DNA of 64,000 nucleotides from CAZADA01 sp964568975 (lineage in GTDB: Bacteria; Pseudomonadota; Alphaproteobacteria; Caulobacterales; Maricaulaceae): contig CAZMSO010000008.1 of assembly GCA_964568975.1 (NCBI GenBank), positions 24,391-88,390 of the forward strand, in the 5' to 3' direction. The position numbers were made by a program, and so were the translations under genes. The notes below the pieces were generated by a model that made no database searches, was not told the DNA's origin, and saw only the letters and a program-made list of their open reading frames with translations. Positions 26,799-35,766 of the stretch are shown one piece after another (positions within the stretch are counted from its first letter, which is position 1; each line of letters starts with the position of its first letter).

Positions 26799-27698
26799 TT
26801 AGCCCGTCGCCAGCGCGCGGACGGCGACCCACACCGCTAAAGCCAGCGCGCCGGCCATCAATCCGTCAACCCGGTCCAACAGGCCGCCATGGCCGGGGAT
26901 CAACGCCCCAGCGTCCTTCACGCCATAGCGGCGCTTCAACGCCGATTCCCACAAATCCCCCGCAAGACCGACCGCGCCCAGCGCCATGCCCCCGAGGATC
27001 GCCGCGCCCAAGGCCGCGGGCCAGCCCGTGATCGAGGCCGCCAAGGCCGCAAGAGCCGCCGCCAACATCACGCCGCCGCCAATGCCCGCCCACGTCTTGT
27101 TGACGCTGATGCGCGGCGCGAGACGCGGGCCCCGCATGAGTTTGCCCGCTGCGTAGGCGCCGATGTCGGCGCCCCAGACAGCGGCGAACAAAAACCAAAT
27201 CAATTCCGAGCCGCGGCCGTCGCCCTGCAAGCGCACCCACACCATCGCCGCGCATGGCGCGCCGACATAAGCGACGCCCAGCGCGGCGTCGACGCCGCGC
27301 CCGCGACCGCGCGCCTCCACGCCCGCCAGCACGCTCGCTAAAGCAATCCAGCCCAAAGCGCCCGCTATATACGTCGCCGATCCTGATCCCGCCGCGGGCG
27401 AGGCGGAGGCGGCAATCACCGCCCCGGCGGCGCCGCTGGCGGCCAACGCGAACGCAAGGTCAGAGCCCTGCGGATCAGCCATGCGCGTCCATTCGCGCGC
27501 CAGCACCACCCCCGCGGCCGCCATCACGCCGGCGAAAACCGGACCGCCAAGCCACGTCACCCAAAGCGCCGCCGGCGCCAGCACCAACGACGACACCACC
27601 CGCGCCTGAAGCTCCGCGCGGGCGGCGCGCGGCGGCGCGCCATGCGCGTTCTCAGCCCCCTCCGAAGCGCGTGGGCGCGCGACGGGTTCAGCTTGCAT
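26799..27698 (-). CDS. cdsA: Phosphatidate cytidylyltransferase
   Basis: Makes CDP-diacylglycerol from phosphatidate and CTP in the inner membrane. The 299-residue product has about eight hydrophobic segments and the C-terminal family signature SALKRRYGVKDAGALIPGHG followed by GLLDRVDGL. The frame is open to 27746, but starting at 27698 (MQAEPVAR) gives an 11-bp overlap with uppS instead of 59 bp, so it is preferred. Position between uppS and dxr is the classical one. Confidence 0.94.
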   Translation of the reverse strand: MQAEPVARPRASEGAENAHGAPPRAARAELQARVVSSLVLAPAALWVTWLGGPVFAGVMAAAGVVLAREWTRMADPQGSDLAFALAASGAAGAVIAASASPAAGSGSATYIAGALGWIALASVLAGVEARGRGRGVDAALGVAYVGAPCAAMVWVRLQGDGRGSELIWFLFAAVWGADIGAYAAGKLMRGPRLAPRISVNKTWAGIGGGVMLAAALAALAASITGWPAALGAAILGGMALGAVGLAGDLWESALKRRYGVKDAGALIPGHGGLLDRVDGLMAGALALAVWVAVRALATG

Positions 27699-28407
27699 TG
27701 ACACGCGCCAGCCCCCCAAACCGCCGCTCGCGTCCGCGATACTCACTCAACGCCGCTTCAAACTGGGCGTGATCAAAGTCCGGCCACAACACGTCGAGGA
27801 ACACAAACTCCGCATACGCGCTTTGCCACAGCAAGAAATTGGAGATCCGCCGCTCGCCGCTGGTGCGGATCACGAGATCGGGATCGGGCACGTCGGCGGT
27901 GTCAAGAAACCCCGCCATGCCCGCTTCATCGAGCTGATCGAGGCTCAGTTCGCCGTCCAACACCGCTTGGGCGGCGCGGCGCGCGGCGCGCACGAGTTCG
28001 TTGCGCCCGCCATAATTGAACGCAATCTGGAGGTGGAAGCGGCGGTTGTGGGCCGTGGCCGTCTCCACCCGGTCGACTAACGCCAGCAAGTGCCGCGGCA
28101 GCGCGTCGCGATCGCCGATCACCTGCACTTTCACGCCCTCGGCCACGAACGTCGCTAAGTCGGACTCCACATACTGGCGCAGCAACTCCAGCAAATAATC
28201 CACCTCATCGGCGGGCCGGCGCCAATTCTCCGTAGAGAAACTAAACAAGGTCAGACACTGCACCCCCAGGTCGCGGGCCGCGCGCACGGTCCGGCGCACG
28301 GCCTCCACGCCCTCGCGATGGCCAAACACCCGCGGACGATTGCGCGCCTGCGCCCATCGCCCGTTGCCGTCCATAATAATGGCCACATGTTCGGGGGTGG
28401 ATCGCAC
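27688..28407 (-). CDS. uppS: Undecaprenyl diphosphate synthase
   Basis: Cis-prenyltransferase that makes the C55 carrier lipid for peptidoglycan and polysaccharides. The 239-residue product has the catalytic IIMDGNGRWA motif (Asp13), LTLFSFSTENWRRP, and the C-terminal RTSGERRISNFLLWQSAYAE. The start is a GTG at 28407; the nearby ATG at 28420 is in another frame. The gene lies 33 bp after frr. Confidence 0.95.
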   Translation of the reverse strand: MRSTPEHVAIIMDGNGRWAQARNRPRVFGHREGVEAVRRTVRAARDLGVQCLTLFSFSTENWRRPADEVDYLLELLRQYVESDLATFVAEGVKVQVIGDRDALPRHLLALVDRVETATAHNRRFHLQIAFNYGGRNELVRAARRAAQAVLDGELSLDQLDEAGMAGFLDTADVPDPDLVIRTSGERRISNFLLWQSAYAEFVFLDVLWPDFDHAQFEAALSEYRGRERRFGGLARVNAS

Positions 28408-28440
28408 GGCGTCCAGTCATGAGGCGAAGGGCGCGAGCCC

Positions 28441-29010
28441 CTAAACCTGCATGATCTCCTCTTCTTTAGCTTTCAATTGGGCGTCGATTTTCGCGATGAT
28501 GGAGTCCGTGGCTTTCTGCACGTCGTCGGCCAGCGCTTTGTGATCATCTTCGCTCAGCGCGCCGGCTTTCTCCATGCGTTTCAGCTGGTCCATGCCATCA
28601 CGGCGCACATTGCGCGCCGCCACCCGCGCGCGCTCAGCGTACTGGCCGGCGAGTTTCGCCAGCTCCGCGCGCCGCTCTTCATTCAAAGGCGGAATCGGAA
28701 TGCGCAGGGTCTGGCCGTCCATCACCGGGTTAAGGCCGAGGCCGGCGTTGCGGATCGCTTTGTCTGTCGCGCCAACCATGGATTTGTCCCACACTTGCAC
28801 TGACAGCATGCGCGGTTCCGGCACATTGATCGTGGCCACTTGGTTAAGCGGCGTGGGCGCGCCATACGCCTCCACCGTCACGGGCTCCAACAGGCTCGCA
28901 GACGCGCGCCCCGTGCGCAAACCGCCAAAATCCGACCGCAACGCCGCCAGCGCGCCATCCATGCGCCGGGTCAAATCATCCAAGTCGAACTCCGTCGCCT
29001 CGTCACTCAT
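28441..29010 (-). CDS. frr: Ribosome recycling factor
   Basis: Splits post-termination ribosomes together with EF-G. The 189-residue product has the family pattern: RMDGALAALRSDFGGLRTGRASASLLEPV, YGAPTPLNQVATINVPEPR and the C-terminal helix DSIIAKIDAQLKAKEEEIMQV is typical. It overlaps the pyrH stop as ATGA, so translation is coupled to pyrH. Confidence 0.97.
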   Translation of the reverse strand: MSDEATEFDLDDLTRRMDGALAALRSDFGGLRTGRASASLLEPVTVEAYGAPTPLNQVATINVPEPRMLSVQVWDKSMVGATDKAIRNAGLGLNPVMDGQTLRIPIPPLNEERRAELAKLAGQYAERARVAARNVRRDGMDQLKRMEKAGALSEDDHKALADDVQKATDSIIAKIDAQLKAKEEEIMQV

Positions 29011-29858
29011 CGCGCATCGTCTCCTCTGGGCGCGCCCACGCCATCAGCCGACGCCGCCGCGGGGGCGGGCGTGGACGTGATGACCGTGCACACGCCCGTC
29101 CCGTCAAGCACGCGCGCCAGCCCGCCGCGATCATGAATGGAAAACACCACGATCGGGATCTCGCTTTCGCGCATCAGGCTCACAGCCGTTGCGTCCATGA
29201 CCCGCAAATCCTTCGACAGCACTTCCATGTAGGTGAGGCGGTCAAACCGCGTCGCCTTCGGATCGCTCTTGGGATCAGCGGTGTACACGCCATCCACCTG
29301 CGTTCCCTTAAAGAGCGCGTCACACCCCATCTCCGCCGCCCGCAAGGCTGCGGCGGTGTCAGTGGTGAAGAACGGATTGCCCGTGCCGGCGGCGAAAATC
29401 ACGATCCGGCCCTTTTCCATATGGCGGATCGCGCGGCGGCGGATATAGGGCTCACACACGGTCTCCATGGGGATCGCCGACAGAACCCGGGTGTCGAGGT
29501 CGCGCCGCTCAAGGGCGTTTTGCATCGCCAGCGCGTTCAGCACCGTCGCCAGCATGCCCATGTAATCGGCCGACGCGCGCTCCATGCCGCGCGCTGCGCC
29601 CGACAACCCGCGAAAAATATTGCCGCCGCCAATCACAAGGCACACTTGCGTGCCGTCGCGCACCGCGTCAGCCACCTCCGCAGCGATGCGGTCGGCGGTC
29701 GCCAAGTCGATCCCATAGGCCTCACCGCCCATGAGCGCTTCGCCGGAGATTTTGAGCAACACGCGTCGGTAAGGCCGCCCGCCGCGCCTCGCCTCCTCGC
29801 CCGCCGGGTGTGACGCAGAGCCCACCGTCGACGCCGCCGCGGACGGCGCCCCCGTCAC
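29007..29858 (-). CDS. pyrH: UMP kinase
   Basis: Phosphorylates UMP to UDP. The 283-residue product has a non-conserved extension of about 33 residues, then RVLLKISGEALMGGE, LVIGGGNIFRG and MGCDALFKGTQVDGVYTADP of the bacterial amino-acid-kinase type. The GTG start at 29858 overlaps the tsf stop as GTGA, which supports the long form, although a downstream start cannot be excluded. Next comes frr, also coupled. Confidence 0.95.
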   Translation of the reverse strand: MTGAPSAAASTVGSASHPAGEEARRGGRPYRRVLLKISGEALMGGEAYGIDLATADRIAAEVADAVRDGTQVCLVIGGGNIFRGLSGAARGMERASADYMGMLATVLNALAMQNALERRDLDTRVLSAIPMETVCEPYIRRRAIRHMEKGRIVIFAAGTGNPFFTTDTAAALRAAEMGCDALFKGTQVDGVYTADPKSDPKATRFDRLTYMEVLSKDLRVMDATAVSLMRESEIPIVVFSIHDRGGLARVLDGTGVCTVITSTPAPAAASADGVGAPRGDDAR

Positions 29859-30787
29859 GCCTTGGCCGCCGCAGCCGCGGCCACTTCCGCGGCGAAGTCT
29901 TCTTCTTTTTTCTCCAGACCCTCACCCAAAGCCATGCGGACAAACCCGGTCAGCGCAATCGGCGCGCCGACGTCGGCCTCAGCGTTTTTAATGACGTCTT
30001 TCACTTTCGTTTCACCGTCGACCACGAAGACTTGCTCAAGAAGCACTGATTCTTCGTAGAATTTACGCAGCCGGCCCTCGACCATTTTCGCAATCACCTC
30101 CTCCGGCTTGCCGGAGGCGCGCGCTTGTTCGCTCAGCACGCCACGCTCGCGCTCCACAAGGGCGGGATCGAGGTCTTCAATGCGCGCGGCCGCGGGCGCG
30201 GTCGCGGCCACATGCATGCAAATTTTGCGGCCCAAATCGGCTAAGGCCGTGGCGTCGCCCTCGGATTCAAGCGCCGTCAGCACGCCAATGCGGCCAAGCC
30301 CCTCAGCAACGGGCGCGTGGACATACGCCGCCACAACCCCCGGCGTCGCCTTCAGGGCCGCCGCGCGCCGCACCGTCATGTTCTCCCCGATCGTGGCGAT
30401 CAAATCCGTCAGCGTGTCGGCCACGGATTTGCCGCTGGAGGCGGCGGTGGCCGCCGCCAGCTGGTCGACATCGCCATCGACATCAAGCGCCAGGTCCGCC
30501 ACTTCGCGCACAAACGCTTGGAACGACGCGTTGCGGGCGACGAAATCCGTTTCGCTGTTGACCTCCACCACAGCGCCCGCGTTCTCGCGCACCGCCACGC
30601 CGACCAAGCCGTCCGCAGCGACGCGTCCGGCTTTCTTCGCGGCTTTCGAAAGGCCCTTTTTGCGCAGCCAATCGACGGCCGCTTCGAGGTCGCCTTCAGA
30701 TTCTGACAGCGCCTTTTTGCAATCCATCATGCCAGCGCCGGTTTTGTCCCGGAGCTCTTTGACGAGGCCGGCGGTGATTTGGGCCAT
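29855..30787 (-). CDS. tsf: Elongation factor Ts
   Basis: Nucleotide exchange factor for EF-Tu. The 310-residue product starts MAQITAGLVKELRDKTGAGM followed by MDCKKALSESEGDLEAAVDWLRKKG (UBA-type N-domain); the TDFVARN motif, which contacts EF-Tu, comes next. The frame is open far upstream, but the family match begins at 30787. It lies 61 bp after rpsB and is coupled to pyrH. Confidence 0.97.
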   Translation of the reverse strand: MAQITAGLVKELRDKTGAGMMDCKKALSESEGDLEAAVDWLRKKGLSKAAKKAGRVAADGLVGVAVRENAGAVVEVNSETDFVARNASFQAFVREVADLALDVDGDVDQLAAATAASSGKSVADTLTDLIATIGENMTVRRAAALKATPGVVAAYVHAPVAEGLGRIGVLTALESEGDATALADLGRKICMHVAATAPAAARIEDLDPALVERERGVLSEQARASGKPEEVIAKMVEGRLRKFYEESVLLEQVFVVDGETKVKDVIKNAEADVGAPIALTGFVRMALGEGLEKKEEDFAAEVAAAAAAKA

Positions 30788-30848
30788 GGATCTCAGTCCT
30801 CCGTATCCGTACGGCGTTGCGGGGAAACTCGACGCGGTGTTCGCGGCG

Positions 30849-31802
30849 TCATTGGGGCGGTGTCGGTTCCGTTTCTTGACTGTCGGCCTCCGCAGCCGCG
30901 GCGTGCTCGCCGGCGGCGCCGTTCGCGGGAACGTCGGCGCCAGGAGCGTCCGCAGCCGGCGCGTCTGCCGGTGCGGCGTCGCCCGCCGCCCCATCGCCAG
31001 GGCCGTCGTCCGCGGCCGGCGCATCCGTTGCGGCCTCGCCCTCCGGCGCGTCCGACAAGGCGAGCTCGGCGGGGTTTTCCATTTCGCCCAAATCCACGCC
31101 CAACGCGGCTTGGCTTTCCGTGATCCCATCCAGCACGGCGTCAGCGATCAAATCGCAATAGAGCGCGATGGCGCGCGCGGCGTCGTCATTGCCAGGAATT
31201 GGAAAGTCGGCGTCGTCAGGATCGCAATTGGAGTCGACAATCGCGACCACGGGGATGTTCAGCTTGCGCGCTTCTTGGATCGCAATGACTTCTTTGTTGG
31301 TGTCGATCACGAACATCAGATCAGGAACGCCACCCATCTCCTTAATACCGCCTAAGGATCTCTCAAGCTTTTCGCGCTCGCGCGTGAGCTTCAGCAGCTC
31401 CTTTTTGGTCAGACCGGTCGGTCCTTCCTGATCCAGCACGCCTTGCAGCTCGCGCAAGCGTTGGATGGACTGGGAAATCGTGCGCCAATTGGTCATCGAG
31501 CCGCCAAGCCAGCGGTGATTGACGTAATACTGCGCGCAGCGCGCCGCGGCCGCCGCGACCGCCTCAGAGGCTTGGCGCTTTGTGCCGACAAACAAAATAC
31601 GCCCCCCGCTGGCCGCGACTTCGCGCACCTTCAGCAAGGCTTGGTGCAACAGCGGCACGGTTTGCGACAAATCAAGGATGTGGATGTTGGACCGCTCGCC
31701 AAAAATGAACGGCCCCATTTTGGGGTTCCACCGGTGCGTTTGATGCCCGAAGTGGACGCCAGCCTCCAGAAGCTGGCGCATGTTGAAGTCCGGTAAGGCC
31801 AT
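30849..31802 (-). CDS. rpsB: Ribosomal protein S2 with long acidic tail
   Basis: Small-subunit protein uS2. The first about 240 of 317 residues match the family (MALPDFNMRQLLEAGVHFG, TQRWNPKM-like HRWNPKMGPFIFG, VNHRWLGGSMTNW, FVIDTNKEVIAIQEARKL). After about residue 240 comes a tail of roughly 75 residues made almost only of Ala, Asp, Glu, Gly and Pro. Start 31802 follows AAAAAGGAGCAC, a good ribosome-binding site. A promoter and a structured leader precede it. Confidence 0.97.
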   Translation of the reverse strand: MALPDFNMRQLLEAGVHFGHQTHRWNPKMGPFIFGERSNIHILDLSQTVPLLHQALLKVREVAASGGRILFVGTKRQASEAVAAAAARCAQYYVNHRWLGGSMTNWRTISQSIQRLRELQGVLDQEGPTGLTKKELLKLTREREKLERSLGGIKEMGGVPDLMFVIDTNKEVIAIQEARKLNIPVVAIVDSNCDPDDADFPIPGNDDAARAIALYCDLIADAVLDGITESQAALGVDLGEMENPAELALSDAPEGEAATDAPAADDGPGDGAAGDAAPADAPAADAPGADVPANGAAGEHAAAAEADSQETEPTPPQ

Positions 31803-31896
31803 TGGCCGTGCTCCTTTTTCCGGTTCGCCGCCGCGGGAGAGCCGGCGGATCGCCGGACCGGAAGGACGCGCGCGCCCAAACCCCGCGTGAGGAATG
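31803..31896 (-). promoter_or_regulatory. Structured rpsB 5' leader
   Basis: Between the predicted transcription start (about 31896) and the rpsB ATG. An outer stem pairs 31819-31824 with 31857-31862, enclosing a perfect 6-bp hairpin CCGGCG-GAT-CGCCGG (31842-31856). A second GC-rich segment (31825-31835) can pair with part of the same hairpin, so alternative folds are possible. The ribosome-binding site lies just outside the outer stem. S2 is known to repress its own operon in other bacteria; that this leader does so is inference. Confidence 0.4.
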
Positions 31897-31902
31897 GGCG
31901 CG

Positions 31903-31930
31903 TTATAGGCGCCGGCGCCGCGCCCCGCAA
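31903..31930 (-). promoter_or_regulatory. rpsB promoter
   Basis: Minus strand: TTGCGG (31925-31930), 16-bp spacer, CTATAA (31903-31908). It fits the housekeeping-sigma pattern common in alphaproteobacteria and lies about 100 bp before the rpsB start. Confidence 0.65.
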
Positions 31931-31979
31931 GGGCCCGCCGTTCGCGCTGCTGAGCGCGGGTCACCGGCGCGTCGCAAAA

Positions 31980-32038
31980 CGTGTCGCAGGGCCGGTCGCT
32001 GAGCGTGTTACTGGGCGTGTCACAGGGCGCGCACAGGG
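31980..32038. repeat. Degenerate 11-12-bp repeats between dnaE and rpsB
   Basis: Variants of CGTGTCNCAGGG occur at 31980-31991, 32004-32015, 32016-32027 and, shortened, 32028-32038. The last three are in tandem. They lie immediately after the dnaE stop on the minus strand and upstream of the rpsB promoter. Confidence 0.5.
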
Positions 32039-32047
32039 CGTGCGCCG

Positions 32048-35000
32048 TCACGCCTCCTCTAAAAGCTCCACATGATCCACGCCGCAAGCGGTTTTCAACG
32101 CCGCGCGCGCGGCCGCGTCCACTGGCGCGCGCCCAAGCGCCAGCTCCACCACGCTCGGCGACGTTCCCCCCGTCGTCACAACTAAGCGCACGGGTCCACA
32201 CGGCGCGCCGTCGCGCCGCGGCAGGGCCTTCAGCCGCGCCGCCACCGCCGNNNNNNNNNNNNNNNNNNNNNNNNNNNNNNNNNNNNNNNNNNNNNNNNNN
32301 NNNNNNNNNNNNNNNNNNNNNNNNNNNNNNNNNNNNNNNNNNNNNNNNNNCCACACGGCGCGCCGTCGCGCCGCGGCAGGGCCTTCAGCCGCGCCGCCAC
32401 CGCCGCCACCGCCGCCCGGTCGCGCGCGTGGATGCGCACGCCCACCCCCCGCGTCGCCGTGACAAGCGGCTCGGCGTCATCCAACATCAAGCGCGTTTCG
32501 CCCTCGCGATCGGCCAGGCGCACATGGGCGAGAAGCCGCGCGCCGGGCTCCAACAGCTCCCGCAGCCGCGCTAAGGCCTCCGGCGGCACTAAGACTTCAT
32601 ACGCGCCCGTGGGATCCGAGAGCGACACAAACGCAAAACGCTCGCCGGATTTCGCGCCGATCCGCTCTTGGCGGCGCGCCACCAGCCCCGCCATGCGCAC
32701 GGTTTGGCGGCCTTGATCCGCGCACGCCGCCACATCCGCCGCGAACACGACCCGCCGCCGCTCCAAATCCGCGCGGGCCTCGTCCAGGGGATGGCCGCTG
32801 AGATAAAACCCGATCGCGGCGAGTTCTTCGCGCAAGCGCTCTTCATCCGTCCACGCCGTTGCGTCCGGCAAGGGCGGCGGCGCGAGCGGCTCAGCCTCGC
32901 CGAATAAGCTGGTTTGCGCGCTGTCGCGCTCCATGCACGCGGTGTTGGCGATCGCTAAGAGCGTTTCCGCCGCAGCCATGGCGTGAGCCCGTTCGACTCC
33001 GAGGGAATCAAACGCGCCCGCGCGCGCTAAATTCTCCAATGTGCGTTTGCCGACCTGGCGCGGGTCGAGGCGGCGCGCCACGTCATGCAGATCCGCGAAC
33101 GGGCCGCCGGCGTCGCGCTCCGCGACCACGTGCTCCATAGCCGCCAGGCCGACATTGCGCACTGCGCCGAGGGCGTAGCGCACCGCCCCCCCCTCCACCG
33201 CGAAATCGGCGTTGGAGGCGTTAAGGTCCGGCGGCGCGATCGGCGTCTGAAGACGGCGGGCCTCGTGCACGAAGCTCGCCAGCTTGTCTGTGTTGTGGAT
33301 GTCCAAACTCATGGAGGCGGCCAAAAACGCGACCGGATAATTGGCTTTTAAATACGCAGTTTGATACGCGACATAGGCGTAAGCGGCCGAGTGGGCCTTG
33401 TTGAACCCATAACCGGCGAAGCGCGCAAGCACGTCAAAAATCATGTCCGCGCGCGCACGCTCCACGCCATTGCGTTCTGCCCCCTCGACAAACCGCACGC
33501 GTTGTTTGTCCATCTCCTCCTTTTTCTTTTTGCCCATGGCGCGGCGTAACAAATCCGCCTCCCCAAGGGAGTAGCCGGCCAATTTCTGGGCGATTTGCAT
33601 CACTTGTTCTTGATAAATAATGACCCCATACGTGTCTTGCACAATGGGCCAAAGGCTTTCATGGAGCGCCTCCGGCTTTTCCTCACCATGCTTGCAGGCG
33701 AGGTATTTGGGAATGTTTTCCATCGGGCCAGGTCGGTAGAGCGCGACTAGGGCGATTAAGTCTTCAATATGCGTGGGCTCCGCGCGGCGCAAAAGATCTC
33801 GCATGCCCGTGCTTTCAAATTGGAACACGCCCACGGTCTCGCCGGCGGCGAGCATCTGGTAAGTTTTCTCATCATCGAGCGGCACAGCGTCGAGGTCGAG
33901 CGTCACGCCCGCCTGCTCCAGAAAACCCACAGCGCGTGCAAGCACAGTCAGCGTCTTCAAGCCGAGAAAGTCGAACTTCACCAGCCCCGCAAGCTCAACC
34001 CATTTCATGTTGAACTGCGTCACGGGCAAAGGCGCGCGGGGATCGCGATAAAGCGGCGCAAGCTCCGGCAGCGGACGATCCCCGATCACCACGCCCGCGG
34101 CGTGAGTGGAGGCGTTGCGGTAAAGCCCTTCAAGCTTCAGCGCGGTGTCGAGAAGCTTTGCGACCTCCGGCTCGCGGTCGCGTTCGGCCTGCAGGCGTTC
34201 CTCGCTCTCCACCGCTTGGGCCAAGGTCACGGGATGAGCGGGGTTGTTGGGCACAAGCTTCGCTAAGCGATCGACTTGACCCAGCGGCAACTGCATCACG
34301 CGGCCGACATCGCGCAACACCGCGCGCGCTTGCAGCGTGCCGAAGGTGATGATCTGGGCCACCCGATCCGCGCCATAGCGGTCGGCCACATAAGCGATCA
34401 CCTCTTCACGCCGCTCCTGGCAGAAATCGATGTCGAAATCCGGCATGGAGACGCGTTCGGGATTCAAAAACCGCTCAAACACCAGATTAAAGCGCAAGGG
34501 ATCGAGATCCGTGATCGTCAGCGCCCAGGCCACAATCGAGCCGGCCCCCGAGCCCCGCCCCGGCCCCACAGGCACGCCTTCGCGTCGCGCCCATTGGATG
34601 AAGTCCGCCACAATCAGGAAGTACCCCGGAAACCCCATCTCGATGATCACGCCAAGCTCGTGACGCAGCCGCGCCCAATACGCCTCCTCCGGTTGGGACA
34701 GCGGCGTCGCCGCTAAGCGCTCGCGCAAGCCGTGCTCGGCTTGGGCGGTGAGTTCGGCCGCCTCATCGCGGCCGGCTTCCGTTGTAAAACGCGGCAAGAT
34801 CGGCTTGCGCGGGGGCGCGCGAAACGCGCACCGCCGGGCAATGTCGAGGGTGTTGGCCAGGGCGTCCGGCAGATCAGCAAATCGCTCCGCCATCTCCGCT
34901 GCGCTGGCGAAATAACGGGTCGCCGGCGTGCGCCGGCGGTTCTGCACTGACAAAAACGAGCCTTGCGCAATGCAGCTGAGCACATCATGGGCTTCGTGCA

Positions 35001-35643
35001 TGGCGGGGGTGGCGAAGACCGGCTCATTCGCGGCCACCACCGGCAGCCCGAGCGCGCCGGCGCAATCGAGCAAAAACGGCTCCGACCACCGCTCCGCCTC
35101 CGCCCCATGGCGTTGCAGCTCAAGATAAAGGCGGTCCGGAAACGCCGCGGCCAGACGCTCCACCAACGCGCGGGCCGCAGCGTCATCATCGGGGCTCAGC
35201 GCCTGCTCCACCACACCGTCAGGGCCGCCCGTGAGCGCAATCAGCCCCTGCGTGTCCTCCAGCACCCGCTCAAGATCGAGGTGGGGCTCCTCAGCCCCCT
35301 CCACCTCCAAATACGCCGCTGAGGAGAGCGCCATCAGCCGGCGATAGCCGGCCTCTGACTGCGCCAACACCGCAAGGCCGCCATCCGGCGCCCGCCGCAC
35401 CGCGCCCGGCTCCGAAGGCCGCCACCGCACCGCCAGAGTGAGCCCAGCGATCGGCTGAACCCCCGCAGCGGCCAGCGTCTCTGAAAACTCCAACGCGCCG
35501 AAGAGATTGTTGGTGTCCGTCAACGCCGCCGCCGGCTGGCCGTCCGCGACGCACAGACGCGCAATCTCCTTCACCTTCAAAGCGCTTTCTAAGACGGAGT
35601 AATCGGAACGGCACCGCAAATGCACAAACGCCGGCTCAGCCAT
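32048..35643 (-). CDS. dnaE: DNA polymerase III alpha subunit (split by N gap)
   Basis: Replicative polymerase. The start MAEPAFVHLRCRSDYSVLES opens the PHP domain. The polymerase core follows with GRGSGAGSIVAWAL and the catalytic PDFDIDF (near residue 400). OB-fold and C-terminal tau-binding regions follow. The sequence is interrupted by 100 N at 32251-32350, flanked by identical 55-bp copies. Removing the N block and one copy (155 bp) restores a single frame and gives about 1146 residues, the normal DnaE1 length; the product then ends VDHVELLEEA. So the break is not a biological truncation. A promoter overlapped by a LexA-type box lies upstream. Confidence 0.95.
32196..32250. repeat. 55-bp flank of the gap, left copy
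   Basis: Identical base for base to 32351-32405. Together they bracket the N block. The length equals a common de Bruijn k-mer size, which points to an unmerged contig overlap. Confidence 0.9.
32251..32350. other. Scaffold gap of 100 N
   Basis: A run of exactly 100 N inside dnaE, the usual placeholder for a gap of unknown size. The matching 55-bp flanks show the real gap length is probably zero (see dnaE). Confidence 0.95.
32351..32405. repeat. 55-bp flank of the gap, right copy
   Basis: Second copy of the 55-bp segment at 32196-32250; most likely the same physical sequence counted twice. Confidence 0.9.
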
Positions 35644-35666
35644 GGCCCCCTCCGTCCCGTCGACGC

Positions 35667-35681
35667 GTTCCACGTTTGTTC
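35667..35681. promoter_or_regulatory. LexA-type box at the dnaE promoter
   Basis: GTTC-CACGTTT-GTTC, an exact match to the alphaproteobacterial LexA consensus GTTC-N7-GTTC. On the minus strand its first half is the GAAC of the predicted -10 (TAGAAC), so LexA binding would block polymerase. Confidence 0.5.
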
Positions 35682-35706
35682 TAGCGCGCCTTTCCACGCA
35701 TGACAA
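35678..35706 (-). promoter_or_regulatory. dnaE promoter
   Basis: Minus strand: TTGTCA (35701-35706), 17-bp spacer, TAGAAC (35678-35683), in the 123-bp gap between lolD and dnaE. Predicted start of transcription near 35671, about 28 nt before the start codon. Confidence 0.6.
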
Positions 35707-35766
35707 GACGATTCGCACCCCTGCGCCGCTGTCGCGCCGCCGGACGCCGAGTCCCAGACGACGACG

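Noticed and set aside
31803..32354. N-terminally extended rpsB frame running through the N block
   Set aside because: The extension covers the promoter, leader and gap; S2 clearly starts at 31802.
32196..32405. True 55-bp biological duplication in dnaE
   Set aside because: Keeping both copies breaks the frame; removing one plus the N block restores it exactly.
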